This document shows, one piece after another, positions 1 to 9,863 of a stretch of DNA of 64,000 bases. Position 1 is the stretch's first letter. Each line of letters starts with the position of its first letter. The stretch spans positions 2,418,001 through 2,482,000 of the forward strand of contig NZ_CP080419.1 in assembly GCF_019457595.1 (NCBI RefSeq). The letters run 5' to 3'. The position numbers and the translations under genes were made by a program. Under the pieces are notes generated by a model, which made no database searches, was not told the origin of the DNA, and was given only the letters and a program-made list of their open reading frames with translations. Source of the stretch: Shewanella psychrotolerans. Its GTDB lineage: Bacteria; Pseudomonadota; Gammaproteobacteria; Enterobacterales; Shewanellaceae.

Positions 1-2
1 TC

Positions 3-1493
3 TATCTCGTAATAGCAACAATATTTAGCCTATTGATGATGAGATTAAAACGCAGCATTGTTTATGCTAGTAGCTATATTGACGCCCTATCGGAACTTAA
101 ATTCGAAGCATTGGCGCATTCACGTTTTCGTGGAGAGCTCAAGCCAATTGGCGTAGCCTTAGATAAGGCCAGAGGCATACTGCATGACAAGTTTGAGGAA
201 ATGCGAAACCACAACCTGCAACTGAATAAAGAAGTATATCAAGATCCTGTAACGCTATTTAACACTCGCCCCAAATTTACTCAGAAACTAGACAGTCTCG
301 CTAAGGCCGGAAAAGATAACTACGGCATAATGGCCATGATAAAGGCCACTGAACTCGCCAATATAAATCAATCTCAAGGCCGAGAAGCGGGTGACAATTA
401 TCTCGCAGGCATCGCCAGCTGTATCCGAAAAAGCATCGCCAATCAGCAACAAGCTGAATGCTTCAGAATATCTGCCAGTGATTTTGCCGTCTTTATTCCC
501 AACTTACTCATTCACGACGTACACGGATTATTAAACGATCTAAAACATAATTTCGACGCTTTTCAAGAAACTATCGATATTGAGTCTGTGGCCTATACGG
601 GGTTAGTACCATACAAACAGGGAAATGATGCCCTTTCACTGGTTTATTTAGGCGATGCTGCTGTCAGCATAGCTCAAACCATGGGGCCTAACACTTGTCA
701 CATCCAAGAAAAACTTAATGGAGATGAATTAATCGGCGACTCCCATTGGAAAACAGCAATCGAAGATATTATCCGGCGTCAAGCATTGAAATTTCATACT
801 CAGGATATACAACCCTGCCGTGGTGCCGATAAAGTGTATCGAGAACTATTCTCTCGTTTTTACAGTCGTGAAGGAAAATTTTTACCCACAGCCACAGTGA
901 TAGGTATGGCTGGGCGTCATGGACTGAATGTAGAACTGGATAAAATTATTATTCAAAATACCATTAAACTATTGATTAATAATCCAAGCTTAACGGGATC
1001 ATTCGGTATAAATGTCAGTACAGCCTCGATGCAGCAAGCTCAGTTTTCGGCATGGGTTAAAGATCTATTGGCACGATATCGCCATATTGCAGCGAGATTA
1101 GTAATAGAAATTAACGAATCGGGAATTCAAAGTAATATAAATATTGCTCATCAATTTGTCAGAGATATGCACAGTGTCGGTGCACGTGTATCTGTCGAGC
1201 ATTTTGGCCTAGGATTTACCTCCTTTAAGTTCTTTAAAGAGATAAGGCCTGACTTTGTAAAGCTTGACGGTAGTTATACTGAAGAAATTGATACCAATGA
1301 TAATAATCGTTTCTTTGTAAAAATGATTGTCGATGTAGCACAAAAACAATCAATTAAAGTGATTGCAACGAGTGTAGAGCGCCAAGAAGAGAAGTTTACC
1401 CTTGAACACCTTCTCGTTGATGGACTGCAAGGCTATTACATTGCAAAACCGAAACCAATGACCGTAACAGATGAACACTCTGCAACCAGTTAA
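3..1493 (+). CDS. Degenerate GGDEF/EAL membrane protein, 5' end outside the window
   Basis: The frame is open to the first bases of the window, so the gene starts upstream. The first visible residues (ATIFSLLM) look like the end of a membrane helix. A GGDEF-like domain follows (about window residues 70-220), with SASDF where an active cyclase has GGDEF. Then comes an EAL-like domain in which EAL is replaced by ELF (RELFSRF), while the later DFVKLDGSY segment of the EAL fold is kept. Both catalytic signatures are lost, so it is probably not an active c-di-GMP enzyme and may act as a binding or regulatory protein; CsrD, which promotes decay of Csr small RNAs, has a similar degenerate tandem. 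It lies upstream of rsxA on the same strand with a 95-bp gap. The family call is firm; the role is inference. Confidence 0.85.
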   Translation, partial: YLVIATIFSLLMMRLKRSIVYASSYIDALSELKFEALAHSRFRGELKPIGVALDKARGILHDKFEEMRNHNLQLNKEVYQDPVTLFNTRPKFTQKLDSLAKAGKDNYGIMAMIKATELANINQSQGREAGDNYLAGIASCIRKSIANQQQAECFRISASDFAVFIPNLLIHDVHGLLNDLKHNFDAFQETIDIESVAYTGLVPYKQGNDALSLVYLGDAAVSIAQTMGPNTCHIQEKLNGDELIGDSHWKTAIEDIIRRQALKFHTQDIQPCRGADKVYRELFSRFYSREGKFLPTATVIGMAGRHGLNVELDKIIIQNTIKLLINNPSLTGSFGINVSTASMQQAQFSAWVKDLLARYRHIAARLVIEINESGIQSNINIAHQFVRDMHSVGARVSVEHFGLGFTSFKFFKEIRPDFVKLDGSYTEEIDTNDNNRFFVKMIVDVAQKQSIKVIATSVERQEEKFTLEHLLVDGLQGYYIAKPKPMTVTDEHSATS

Positions 1494-1588
1494 ACCCGAT
1501 TTGAAATAATCCCTGCTTTCTATGTGTTGTTTATCCATGCCGAAAGGTCGATAATAGCCGTTAAATTAGATATAGATAACCATTTGCG

Positions 1589-2167
1589 ATGAGCGAATAT
1601 CTCCTGCTTTTGGTCGGCACTGTGCTGGTCAACAATTTTGTATTAGTCAAATTTCTCGGCTTATGTCCCTTTATGGGCGTTTCGAGTAAATTAGAATCCG
1701 CGATAGGTATGTCCATGGCGACAACCTTTGTGCTCACGCTTGCCTCAATTTTGAGTTACCTCGTCGATAACTATCTTTTGCAGCCCTTCGAACTGGGCTA
1801 CCTCAGAACCATGGCTTTTATTCTTGTGATTGCTGTCGTAGTGCAATTTACTGAAATGCTAGTCCAAAAGACCAGCGCGTCGCTTCATCGAGCTCTTGGG
1901 ATCTATCTACCGCTTATCACCACCAACTGTGCAGTGTTAGGGGTTGCCCTGCTCAACGTCAATGAAAATCATGATTTCATCGAGTCTGCTATCTACGGAT
2001 TCGGCGCTGCGGCAGGATTCTCCATTGTATTGATCTTGTTCTCTGCTATGCGTGAGAGATTGGCTGCCGCGGATGTTCCTGCACCGTTTAAAGGGGGCGC
2101 TATTGCCATGATCACAGCAGGTCTTATGTCGCTAGCATTCATGGGCTTTACGGGCTTGGTAAATTAA
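1589..2167 (+). CDS. rsxA: RsxA/RnfA, membrane subunit of the Rsx/Rnf electron-transport complex
   Basis: This 192-residue integral membrane protein has about six helices and the conserved segments [16 protein letters not shown] near the N-terminus and [13 protein letters not shown] in the middle, typical of RsxA/RnfA (same fold as NqrE and RsxE). The complex couples electron flow between NADH or ferredoxin-like carriers to ion movement across the inner membrane; in enterobacteria it also keeps the SoxR sensor reduced. It is the first gene of rsxABCDGE-nth, with rsxB starting 2 bp after its stop. No strong Shine-Dalgarno sequence is visible ahead of the ATG. Confidence 0.97.
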   Translation: MSEYLLLLVGTVLVNNFVLVKFLGLCPFMGVSSKLESAIGMSMATTFVLTLASILSYLVDNYLLQPFELGYLRTMAFILVIAVVVQFTEMLVQKTSASLHRALGIYLPLITTNCAVLGVALLNVNENHDFIESAIYGFGAAAGFSIVLILFSAMRERLAAADVPAPFKGGAIAMITAGLMSLAFMGFTGLVN

Positions 2168-2169
2168 AC

Positions 2170-2739
2170 ATGTTTGAAATTGTTATCGCCATCGCACTTT
2201 TGGGATTATTGGCCCTCGTTTTTGGTGCGCTACTTGGATACGCTGCAGAAAAGTTTAAGGTTGAAGGTAACCCCGTTATCGACCAAGCCGAAGCGCTTTT
2301 ACCTCAAACCCAATGTGGCCAGTGTGGTTACCCAGGCTGTCGTCCCTATGCGGAGGCTATTGCCAATGGTGAAAAAATCAATAAATGCCCTCCTGGCGGC
2401 ACAGCCACTATGGAAAAATTAGCCGAGCTCATGGGAGTAGATCCCGAGCCGCTGACCGCGACACAAGAAACTCAAATCAAAAAGGTCGCCTACATTCGAG
2501 AAGCCGAGTGCATAGGCTGTACAAAGTGTATTCAGGCATGTCCAGTCGATGCGATTTTGGGTACTGGCAAGCAGATGCATACGGTGATCACCGATTACTG
2601 TACAGGCTGTGATCTCTGTGTAGAACCCTGCCCCGTCGATTGCATCGACATGTTACCAGTAGAACAGACGGTACAAACTTGGAACTGGAAGCTTAATGCA
2701 ATACCAGTTATGAATATTAGCGAGGAATCTAAGTGTTAG
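2170..2739 (+). CDS. rsxB: RsxB/RnfB, iron-sulfur subunit of the Rsx/Rnf complex
   Basis: The 189-residue protein begins with one membrane helix. Next is the four-cysteine cluster CGQCGYPGC plus a later Cys in NKCPPGG. Two ferredoxin-type 4Fe-4S motifs follow: [12 protein letters not shown] and [12 protein letters not shown]. This is the normal RsxB architecture: the electron-entry or relay subunit facing the cytoplasm. It overlaps rsxC by 7 bp, consistent with translational coupling. Length and motifs are complete. Confidence 0.97.
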   Translation: MFEIVIAIALLGLLALVFGALLGYAAEKFKVEGNPVIDQAEALLPQTQCGQCGYPGCRPYAEAIANGEKINKCPPGGTATMEKLAELMGVDPEPLTATQETQIKKVAYIREAECIGCTKCIQACPVDAILGTGKQMHTVITDYCTGCDLCVEPCPVDCIDMLPVEQTVQTWNWKLNAIPVMNISEESKC

Positions 2740-5216
2740 CTTTATTTGAACAAATTGATAAAGGAACACTTTGGCAGATCCCTGGAGGAATACATCCACC
2801 AGAATTTAAGACATTGTCGAGCCAATCTCCAATTTCTCGCTTACCACATGCAGATCGTCTTATCGTCCCCATTCCTCATGTAGGTGAAAACTGTACGTTA
2901 GGCGTTAACGTCGGCGATGTGGTAGATAAAGGGCAGCCACTGACTGTAGGCGATGGCTTTAGACACCTGCCGGTGCACGCTCCGGTTTCGGGTACTGTTG
3001 TTGCCATAGAAGAGCATCCTAGCAATCACGCCTCTGGATTACCTGTTATGTGCTGCGTGATAGAAAATGATCACCAGCAGCGATTAGCCTGCTCAGTACA
3101 TGCTCGCCTTAGCCGCAATGATGTTCAGCAGATGTCTTCACAAGAGATACTAACCAGAGTGCAAAATGCGGGGATTGCTGGACTTGGAGGGGCGGCCTTC
3201 CCTACGCATATCAAGCTAAAACCTGCGAGTGACATTGAGCTGTTAATCATCAATGGCGTCGAGTGTGAACCTTATATCACCTCAGATGATCTTTTGATGC
3301 AGCAACACAGTGATGACATTGTCACTGGGATAGAGATCATTCATCAGTTGCTCAGCCCCAAACGCATCATTATTGCTATTGAGGACAATAAACCTCAAGC
3401 CATCGAGCAGATGAATCATGCCCTCAATCGTAGTGCACTACCCAGTAATTGCGCCCGTGTTACCGCGATCCCTACGCTTTACCCTTCCGGTGGGGAAAAG
3501 CAACTGATCCAAATCTTAACGGGACTAGAAGTCCCTTCAGGCTCAATACCCGCGCATCTCGGTATCTTGGTACAAAATGTCGGTACCGCCTTCAGTATTG
3601 AACAAGCCGTCTATAGCAATATCCCGCTTATTGAGCGAGTGGTCACCTTAACAGGCAACAATATTGCGAAGCCTGGGAACTACTGGGTTCCCATTGGAAC
3701 ACCGATTAATCATCTCCTTGATAGCGTCCAATTTAAGGGTGATAGTGATTCTCCCGTTATCATTGGTGGTCCTATGATGGGTTATATGCTGCCCAATTGG
3801 AATGCACCTATCACCAAAGGCACTAACTGTCTTTTGATGCCGAGTAAGCAAGAGATAGCACCACAGAGCCCAGAGCAGCCGTGTATTCGCTGCGGTGAGT
3901 GTGCGGTAGTCTGCCCTGCTCAACTACTCCCACAGCAGCTCTTTTGGCACGCTAAAGCGCAAGAATATGACAAGGCAGCCAGTTACAACCTAAGAGACTG
4001 TATCGAATGTGGCTGTTGCAGTTATGTCTGCCCAAGCGATATCCCCTTGGTTGAATATTACCGCGTAGCGAAATCGGCGCTAAAACAGGAAGCCGAAGAG
4101 AAGAAACAGGCCGAACTCGCCAAACAGCGCTTCGATTCCCGCACACTAAGACTCGAGCAGGAAAAGCACGCGCGGGAAGAGAAAGCAAAACAAGCGGCCG
4201 AGCGGCGCAAGACGCAGATGACAGGCTCAGATAAAGATGCTGTCGCTTCTGCCATGGCAAGGATTAAGGCGAAGAAAGCCGCTCAAGAGCAAACTCAGAC
4301 ACCAGGCCCAACACAAACTGAGGCCATAGCCGCTGATAGCCCTGTGAATCTACGAGAAGTAAATCCACAAGAAGTGAAGCCACAAGATAAGGTTGCCGCC
4401 GCAATCGCTCGAGCCAAGGCAAAAAAGGCCGCGCAAAAAGCAGAAGCTGAATCTACAGCAGCAACGGAATCTAGCGTAACGCTAGCAAGTGGTGATAGCA
4501 GCACGGCCGCATCGACTCAAAAAGAGAAAGTCGCAGCTGCCATTGCCCGCGCCAAAGCGAAAAAAGCCGCGCAGCAACAGTCGCCAGCAGCTGAAATTGA
4601 CCAAGAGCCGGCTCAGACAGACAAGCAGACAGCCCCTTTAAGCCAACAGGAGAAAGTCGCAGCAGCCATTGCCCGCGCCAAGGCGAAGAAGGCGCAGCAG
4701 ACAGGCTTAACTGAGCAATCAAGGGAAGCGCTAACTGATACAGCTGCACCTATCGATGATGCCGAGGCAATCAAGAAGGCTAAAATCGCTGCAGCGGTCG
4801 CTAAGGCCAAGGCAAAAAAAGCCCAACAGGCAGGTTTAAACCAAGAGCAAACAGTCGCTCGCGCAGAACAAGCCACCGACGAATCGCCTGTCATGGCTGA
4901 TAAGCCAGTTGCTTCTGTGGGCCCCGTTGACGATGCCGAGGCGATTAAGAAGGCTAAAATCGCCGCCGCGGTCGCTAAGGCCAAGGCGAAGAAGGCCCAA
5001 CAAGCGGGTTTAAACCAAGAGCAAACAGTCGTTAGCGTTGAACAAGCCACCGACGAAACGCCTGTCATGGCTGATAAGCCAGTTGCTTCTGTAGCACCTG
5101 TTGACGATGCCGCGGCGCTCAAGAAAGCCAAAATCGCCGCTGCGGTCGCTAAAGCTAAGGCAAAGAAACTGGCAAAGGCCCAAGCTGATAACTCAACCAA
5201 TGAGCACAAGGATTAA
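2733..5216 (+). CDS. rsxC: RsxC/RnfC, NADH-side subunit with a long Lys/Ala-rich repeat tail
   Basis: It starts with GTG inside the end of rsxB. The N-terminal half has the RnfC core: a glycine-rich nucleotide/FMN segment ([11 protein letters not shown], about residue 150) and two 4Fe-4S motifs, [12 protein letters not shown] (about 383) and [12 protein letters not shown] (about 423). From about residue 450 to 827 the protein is a low-complexity tail with seven versions of a [20 protein letters not shown] helix-forming unit. The last part is built from 58-residue (174-bp) near-identical repeats. Such tails are known in gammaproteobacterial RsxC and vary in length. It is probably a charged coiled or single helix; its function is not evident from sequence. 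Confidence 0.96.
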   Translation: MLALFEQIDKGTLWQIPGGIHPPEFKTLSSQSPISRLPHADRLIVPIPHVGENCTLGVNVGDVVDKGQPLTVGDGFRHLPVHAPVSGTVVAIEEHPSNHASGLPVMCCVIENDHQQRLACSVHARLSRNDVQQMSSQEILTRVQNAGIAGLGGAAFPTHIKLKPASDIELLIINGVECEPYITSDDLLMQQHSDDIVTGIEIIHQLLSPKRIIIAIEDNKPQAIEQMNHALNRSALPSNCARVTAIPTLYPSGGEKQLIQILTGLEVPSGSIPAHLGILVQNVGTAFSIEQAVYSNIPLIERVVTLTGNNIAKPGNYWVPIGTPINHLLDSVQFKGDSDSPVIIGGPMMGYMLPNWNAPITKGTNCLLMPSKQEIAPQSPEQPCIRCGECAVVCPAQLLPQQLFWHAKAQEYDKAASYNLRDCIECGCCSYVCPSDIPLVEYYRVAKSALKQEAEEKKQAELAKQRFDSRTLRLEQEKHAREEKAKQAAERRKTQMTGSDKDAVASAMARIKAKKAAQEQTQTPGPTQTEAIAADSPVNLREVNPQEVKPQDKVAAAIARAKAKKAAQKAEAESTAATESSVTLASGDSSTAASTQKEKVAAAIARAKAKKAAQQQSPAAEIDQEPAQTDKQTAPLSQQEKVAAAIARAKAKKAQQTGLTEQSREALTDTAAPIDDAEAIKKAKIAAAVAKAKAKKAQQAGLNQEQTVARAEQATDESPVMADKPVASVGPVDDAEAIKKAKIAAAVAKAKAKKAQQAGLNQEQTVVSVEQATDETPVMADKPVASVAPVDDAAALKKAKIAAAVAKAKAKKLAKAQADNSTNEHKD
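4755..5170 (+). repeat. 174-bp in-frame tandem repeat in rsxC
   Basis: Units begin at 4755, 4929 and 5103 (exact 174-bp spacing), the third being partial. Each codes for a 58-residue block starting [20 protein letters not shown], followed by an acidic/polar spacer. The high nucleotide identity, including in the spacer, suggests recent unit duplication and likely length variation between strains. Confidence 0.9.
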
Positions 5217-5218
5217 CC

Positions 5219-6271
5219 ATGGCATTTAAGTTGGCCTCATCGCCACACCTTTCAACCAAAGCACAAACCCGCGGGTTAATGTTTAAGGTCATGCTGTGTG
5301 CCCTACCGGGCGTGCTGGCCCAGTGCTACTTTTTCGGTTGGGGCACCCTGATCCAAATCGTCTTCGCCATCAGCGTAGCACTGGCCACAGAGGCTGCGGT
5401 GTTAAAGCTACGCGGCCGCCCTGTAGGAAAAACCCTCAGCGATAATAGCGCCGCGCTATCCGGCCTACTGATCGGTGTTGCGATTCCTGCACTTGCACCA
5501 TGGTGGATTACAGCCATTGGGGTGATCTTTGCCATCTTAGTGGTAAAGCAACTTTATGGCGGTCTTGGTAATAATATCTTTAACCCAGCCATGGCAGCCT
5601 ATGTCATGCTGCTTATCTCCTTCCCGGTACAGATGACTACCTGGGTGGCCCCTAGCGGCGCCGCATTGCACGGCACGGATCTATTACTAAGCCTAAGTAT
5701 TATCTTCCAAGGCGCCGATGCCGAGCAGATCCTCGCCTATCGCGCTGGGTTCGATGGCATGACCATGGCGACTCCACTGGATGCAGTGAAAACAGGTCTA
5801 TCAACTGGCTTAACCATCAACGAAGTCTTGCTCAAACCCAATTTTAGCGCTGGCTTCGGCATCGGCTGGGCGATAATCAACCTGGCTTACCTTGCTGGCG
5901 GTCTGGTGATGCTGAAACTCAAATTGATCCGTTGGCAAATCAGCACGGCAATTCTTGCCAGCCTGTTTATCTGTGCAAGCATAGGTTATCTGCTGAGCCC
6001 TGATACCCATATGGGCCCCTTATTACATTTGTTCTCTGGCGCCACTATGCTAGCGGCTTTCTTCATTGCCACCGATCCCGTTACAGCCGCAACCAGCACC
6101 CGTGGACGCTTAATATTCGGCGCGCTTATCGGCCTTCTGGTTTACCTGATACGCAGCTTTGGCGGTTATCCAGACGCCTTTGCCTTTGCTGTGCTGCTGG
6201 CAAACCTTTGCGCGCCCTTTATCGATTACTATGTCAAACCCCGTGCCTATGGCCACAGAGCTAGCCACTAA
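5219..6271 (+). CDS. rsxD: RsxD/RnfD, FMN-binding membrane subunit
   Basis: This 350-residue multi-helix membrane protein of the NqrB/RnfD family starts 2 bp after rsxC. The segment [10 protein letters not shown] at residues 179-188 matches the place where RnfD carries a covalently attached FMN through a threonine; Thr185 is the likely residue by analogy. Further helices run to the C-terminus ([15 protein letters not shown], then the region near residue 300). It is part of the electron path between RsxC and the periplasm-facing RsxG. Confidence 0.96.
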   Translation: MAFKLASSPHLSTKAQTRGLMFKVMLCALPGVLAQCYFFGWGTLIQIVFAISVALATEAAVLKLRGRPVGKTLSDNSAALSGLLIGVAIPALAPWWITAIGVIFAILVVKQLYGGLGNNIFNPAMAAYVMLLISFPVQMTTWVAPSGAALHGTDLLLSLSIIFQGADAEQILAYRAGFDGMTMATPLDAVKTGLSTGLTINEVLLKPNFSAGFGIGWAIINLAYLAGGLVMLKLKLIRWQISTAILASLFICASIGYLLSPDTHMGPLLHLFSGATMLAAFFIATDPVTAATSTRGRLIFGALIGLLVYLIRSFGGYPDAFAFAVLLANLCAPFIDYYVKPRAYGHRASH

Positions 6272-6291
6272 GCCCACGGCAGGAGTATGAA

Positions 6292-6930
6292 GTGAAACGT
6301 TCTATAGTCAAAAATGCTACGCTGCTCGGTCTGTTTGCCCTGCTGTGCACCGCACTGGTGGCCTTAGTCAACCAGTTTACCTTTGAGCGTATTAAGCAGC
6401 AGGAAGATCTTGAGTTGATGCGTACCCTGCACCAGCTCATCCCTGATGATATGCATGACAATGCGTTGATTGAGCACTGCATTCTTATTCAGGATGCAGC
6501 GGCTTTAGGTGTTGAGGAACCGTTGCCAGCCTATATCGCCAGTAACCAAGGTGAGCCTGTGGCCATTGCCATCGAAACGGTCGCGCCGGATGGCTATAAT
6601 GGCCAGATCAAGCTCATCGTCGCCATCGATGCAAAAGGTGAAGTGCTAGGGGTGCGTACCCTTAATCACAACGAAACGCCGGGTCTTGGCGATAAGATCG
6701 ATCTGCGAAAGTCCCCTTGGGTATTTGGCTTTAACGGTCAAAACCTTCAAGACGAGCAGGACAAACGTTGGGCAGTGAAAAAGGATGGTGGTCAGTTTGA
6801 TCAGTTTACCGGTGCCACCATTACCCCAAGAGCCTATGTTGGCGCGGTGCGACGTACCCTGCTCTACTTCAACACTAATAAACAGACCCTGTTGAGTCGT
6901 CCAGCCAATTGTGAGGTCAACTATGAGTAA
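6292..6930 (+). CDS. rsxG: RsxG/RnfG, periplasmic FMN-binding subunit
   Basis: It starts with GTG; the ATG five bases upstream runs at once into a stop, so GTG is the usable start. One N-terminal helix anchors a periplasmic FMN-binding domain. The FMN attachment motif is TGATITP, with Thr176 the expected covalent site (same family as NqrC). 212 residues is a normal length. The end of the gene overlaps the start of rsxE by 8 bp. Confidence 0.96.
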   Translation: MKRSIVKNATLLGLFALLCTALVALVNQFTFERIKQQEDLELMRTLHQLIPDDMHDNALIEHCILIQDAAALGVEEPLPAYIASNQGEPVAIAIETVAPDGYNGQIKLIVAIDAKGEVLGVRTLNHNETPGLGDKIDLRKSPWVFGFNGQNLQDEQDKRWAVKKDGGQFDQFTGATITPRAYVGAVRRTLLYFNTNKQTLLSRPANCEVNYE

Positions 6931-7621
6931 CTATCGCGATATCGCATGGCAAGGACTGTGGAAAAACAATCCTGGCTTAGTACAACTCTTGGGCCTTTGC
7001 CCTCTGCTGGCGGTCACCGCTACCTTAACGAACGCCATTGGCCTTGGGTTGGCGACCTTAGTGGTGCTGGTTGGCTCAAACGTACTTGTCTCTCTGGTAA
7101 GAGAGTTTGTCCCGAAAGAGATCCGTATCCCGGTATTTGTCATGATCATTGCCGCGCTGGTGACCTGTGTGCAGTTGTTGATCAACGCCTATGCCTATGG
7201 CCTTTACCTATCACTAGGGATCTTCTTACCACTTATCGTCACCAACTGCGTGATTATCGGCCGCGCCGAGGCCTTTGCGTCGCGTAATAACGTCATTAAG
7301 GCTGCGTTTGACGGTTTAATGATGGGGATTGGCTTTACCTTGGTGTTAATGGCACTTGGCGCTTGTCGTGAAATCTTGGGCCAAGGCACTCTGTTTGACG
7401 GTGCCGATCTCTTATTAGGCGATTGGGCAAAAGGGCTCACAATACATCTTTGGCAGGTGGATACCAACTTCCTATTGGCCATGCTGCCGCCAGGCGCCTT
7501 CATCGCCATGGGGTTTCTGATCGCCATCAAAAACCTGATCGACAAGCAGCTCGAGGCACGCAAACCCGCAGCCGAAGCCGCACCTGCCGTCACCCGTGCC
7601 CGTATCACTAAGGTGAGTTAA
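6923..7621 (+). CDS. rsxE: RsxE/RnfE, membrane subunit of the Rsx/Rnf complex
   Basis: A six-helix membrane protein related to RsxA and NqrD, with conserved [16 protein letters not shown] near the start and [14 protein letters not shown] in the middle. A longer frame from a GTG at 6911 exists, but ATG at 6923 gives the family N-terminus MSNYRDI and a normal 232 residues, so it is preferred. The C-terminal tail is Ala/Arg rich. nth begins 3 bp after the stop, so nth is the last gene of this operon. Confidence 0.96.
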   Translation: MSNYRDIAWQGLWKNNPGLVQLLGLCPLLAVTATLTNAIGLGLATLVVLVGSNVLVSLVREFVPKEIRIPVFVMIIAALVTCVQLLINAYAYGLYLSLGIFLPLIVTNCVIIGRAEAFASRNNVIKAAFDGLMMGIGFTLVLMALGACREILGQGTLFDGADLLLGDWAKGLTIHLWQVDTNFLLAMLPPGAFIAMGFLIAIKNLIDKQLEARKPAAEAAPAVTRARITKVS

Positions 7622-7624
7622 GTC

Positions 7625-8257
7625 ATGAATAAAGAGAAGCGAATAAAAATACTGGAGATTCTTCGCGACAATAATCCAAAACCAGAAACAGAACTTAACT
7701 TCTCATCCCCTTTTGAGCTCTTGGTTGCCGTCACCCTGTCGGCACAGGCCACGGATGTGAGCGTCAACAAAGCTACCGATAAACTGTTTCCCGTGGCTAA
7801 TACGGCCCAGGCTATCTATGATCTCGGTGTCGAGGGTCTAAAGCAATATATTAAGACCATAGGCCTATACAACAACAAGGCGATCAACGTCATCAAGGCG
7901 TGTGAGATCCTTCTTGAGAAATACAATGGAGAGGTGCCGGAAAACAGAGAGGCGCTCGAGGCATTACCGGGGGTGGGCCGAAAAACGGCCAATGTGGTAT
8001 TAAACACAGCGTTTGGCTGGCCCACCATCGCCGTCGACACCCATATTTTTCGTGTCGCCAACCGCACCAAATTTGCCATGGGCAAAAATGTGGATCAGGT
8101 TGAGCAGAAGATGTTAAAGGTAGTGCCAGCTGAATTCAAAGTTGATGTGCATCATTGGTTTATTTTACATGGACGCTATGTTTGCACAGCTCGCAAGCCC
8201 AAATGTGGCGCTTGTATTATTGAAGATTTGTGTGATTTTAAGGATAAAACGGAATAA
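7625..8257 (+). CDS. nth: Endonuclease III, chimeric: native 5' part with a foreign 3' end
   Basis: This bifunctional DNA glycosylase/AP lyase removes oxidised pyrimidines. The helix-hairpin-helix LPGVGRKTANVV carries the catalytic Lys120, and Asp138 lies in AVDTHIFRV. The 4Fe-4S cluster motif is complete: Cys187, Cys194, Cys197, Cys203. The protein is intact at 210 residues, but the sequence from 8179 onward (after the first two bases of codon Tyr185) is not the original tail. A second, different nth tail preceded by the same 167 bp lies at 10832-11086. The gene therefore looks like a hybrid made when the 2.8-kb insert arrived with its own replacement 3' end. It is probably functional, because all catalytic and cluster residues are kept. 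Confidence 0.95.
   Translation: MNKEKRIKILEILRDNNPKPETELNFSSPFELLVAVTLSAQATDVSVNKATDKLFPVANTAQAIYDLGVEGLKQYIKTIGLYNNKAINVIKACEILLEKYNGEVPENREALEALPGVGRKTANVVLNTAFGWPTIAVDTHIFRVANRTKFAMGKNVDQVEQKMLKVVPAEFKVDVHHWFILHGRYVCTARKPKCGACIIEDLCDFKDKTE
8012..8178 (+). repeat. Left copy of the 167-bp perfect direct repeat inside nth
   Basis: The 167 bases here, coding for Phe130 to most of Tyr185 of Nth, are identical to 10832-10998 at a constant offset of 2,820 bp. Identity stops abruptly at both ends. The repeat marks the limits of the inserted segment. Confidence 0.97.
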
Positions 8258-8265
8258 CTAAATAT

Positions 8266-8295
8266 AAAGGCACTACTTTTCAAGTGCCTTTACTT
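8266..8295 (+). terminator. Hairpin after the hybrid nth
   Basis: A 9-bp perfect stem (8266-8274 with 8283-8291, AAAGGCACT/AGTGCCTTT) around an 8-nt loop sits just after the nth stop. The T-run is weak. It probably came in with the foreign nth tail. Confidence 0.6.
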
Positions 8296-8367
8296 AACAA
8301 CCTGTTTCTAAGCACAAAAACAAGTAGACAATACGCTGCAAAAAATAACAACATACATTCAATCTAA

Positions 8368-8883
8368 CTAAAACTTAAAACCTTGCTCAAACTCTAGAAG
8401 CTTTCTTTTTAATGGTAATCCTCCACCATAGCTAACTAACTCATGATTTGCGCTTATAACTCGGTGGCAGGGAACAATTATAGCAAGTGCATTCGCACCA
8501 TTTGCAGATGCAACGGCTCGAATAGCACTTTTATTACCAGTTTCAATAGCAAGATCCCGATAGGTTGTAGTATCACCATAATCAACAGCCATCAAAGAGC
8601 GCCATACTAATTTCTGAAACTCAGTCCCAACATGTAACAAATTCATATTAAAAGAGTTTCTCTGCCCCAAAAAGAACTCTTCAAGTTGATTTTTAGCTTG
8701 CTCTAGCACTTCGTCATTCTGCTCTATGAAACTAGCTTTTAGCCCTTGCTGAATCCTTTTATCAATATTGGCCCTCATTTTTCTATAACGAAAATCACAC
8801 AAACATAAGTGTTCCTCATACGAGCCTAAAATAAACTCGGCATAAGGATGTTTATAGTATTGAATGTTAATTCGACTTTTCAT
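8368..8883 (-). CDS. Methylated-DNA--protein-cysteine S-methyltransferase (Ogt-like)
   Basis: The 171-residue protein repairs O6-alkylguanine by suicidal transfer of the alkyl group to its own cysteine. The active-site motif VPCHRVI, the upstream helix-turn-helix region (AIRAVASANGANA) and the downstream YGGGLPLKRKLLEFE segment are all present. The N-terminal part matches the usual RNase H-like domain of Ogt proteins. It lies in the nth insert, 39 bp downstream of the PEP-mutase-family gene on the same strand. A DNA-repair gene travelling into another repair gene is notable but may be coincidence. The Shine-Dalgarno sequence is weak. Confidence 0.92.
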   Translation of the reverse strand: MKSRINIQYYKHPYAEFILGSYEEHLCLCDFRYRKMRANIDKRIQQGLKASFIEQNDEVLEQAKNQLEEFFLGQRNSFNMNLLHVGTEFQKLVWRSLMAVDYGDTTTYRDLAIETGNKSAIRAVASANGANALAIIVPCHRVISANHELVSYGGGLPLKRKLLEFEQGFKF

Positions 8884-8922
8884 GATGCTAAATACAAGAG
8901 GGAATAATTACTCACGAAGATG

Positions 8923-9684
8923 TTAAGTAAACAGTGGCTGACAAGATTCTTTAGCTTTAATATCAACTAAAAGATTTGTCAGTTGACCGTAAATTCTGTC
9001 ATGAGAAAAATTCCCTGTACTGACACGTTTAACACCTAAGTCTGCTAATACAGTTGTATCAGGTAAGTCAGGCATAGCCATGACGTTCACGGGTAGCGAT
9101 GTTGCTTCAACTATTGCTCGAATATCTTCTTCACAAGTAACACATGGAAAAAACACCCCGTTTGCACCAACATCTTGATAACTTTTAGCCCTCAAGATCG
9201 CTTCATCACGCGCACCTTCTATACCTAAGAAGAAAACATCACTGCGTACATTGATGAAAATATCAACACCAAATTCCGCAAGATAAGTTCGCAACTGAAG
9301 TATTACTTCAGAAAAGCTTTCACGCTCAACCAACGTTCTTGTTTCGCCTACTATGCTATCCTCGATATTTACGCCAACAACTCCAAGCTCGCTTAATTGC
9401 TTTATGTTTTCAGCAATAACCTGAGGATCTCGGCTATATCCTGCTTCTATATCAACAGTTAAAGGCAGAGACATTACAGCAGCAATGCGCCCAACCATAA
9501 AAGCCAGTTCATTAAATGGCATCTGTTCACCATCTTCATATCCAAGTAAGCTAGCTATAGCTGCACTAGAAGTACCTAAAGCTTGGTAACCTGCTTGCTC
9601 TGCGCATTTAGCACTTGGTGCATCCCATACATTAGCTAGTAATAGTGGCTTATCTTGTTGGTGTAGTTTTTTAAACTCTTGCAT
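8923..9684 (-). CDS. Isocitrate lyase/PEP mutase family enzyme
   Basis: The 253-residue TIM-barrel protein carries the family signatures VDIEAGYSR (metal-binding acidic residues) and GVNIEDS, plus an early LLANVWDAPSA segment. Members include PEP mutase, phosphonopyruvate hydrolase, oxaloacetate decarboxylase and methylisocitrate lyase-like enzymes. The lyase loop KKCGH motif is not present, so it is not a true isocitrate or methylisocitrate lyase. The substrate cannot be told from sequence. GGGGA lies 6 bases before the ATG. It is divergent from the LysR gene at 9864, which is the obvious candidate regulator. Confidence 0.88.
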   Translation of the reverse strand: MQEFKKLHQQDKPLLLANVWDAPSAKCAEQAGYQALGTSSAAIASLLGYEDGEQMPFNELAFMVGRIAAVMSLPLTVDIEAGYSRDPQVIAENIKQLSELGVVGVNIEDSIVGETRTLVERESFSEVILQLRTYLAEFGVDIFINVRSDVFFLGIEGARDEAILRAKSYQDVGANGVFFPCVTCEEDIRAIVEATSLPVNVMAMPDLPDTTVLADLGVKRVSTGNFSHDRIYGQLTNLLVDIKAKESCQPLFT

Positions 9685-9746
9685 TAAATTTCCCCGTAGC
9701 TATTTAGAGTGACTTGCTACAATGCACTCTTTCTCAAATAAAGGTC

Positions 9747-9780
9747 ATTCTCGTTATTCTCGTTATTCTCGTTATTCTCA
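9747..9780. repeat. 9-bp tandem repeat in the divergent promoter region
   Basis: ATTCTCGTT is repeated three times in full (9747-9773), followed by a partial unit to 9780. It lies between the PEP-mutase-family gene and the LysR gene, where operator and promoter elements are expected. It could be a regulator-binding array or a slippage-prone tract. Confidence 0.9.
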
Positions 9781-9863
9781 ATGTTAAACACCAACGATAA
9801 AAATCGACTTGTTATATAAGAAATACTTATAATGCTATCAAAGTATTAAACGGAGCGCAGACT

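Noticed and set aside
4613..5209. A 198-codon minus-strand frame with repeats
   Set aside because: It is the antisense of the repetitive rsxC tail; its Ala/Leu-rich composition follows from Lys/Ala codons read backwards. It has no ribosome-binding site.
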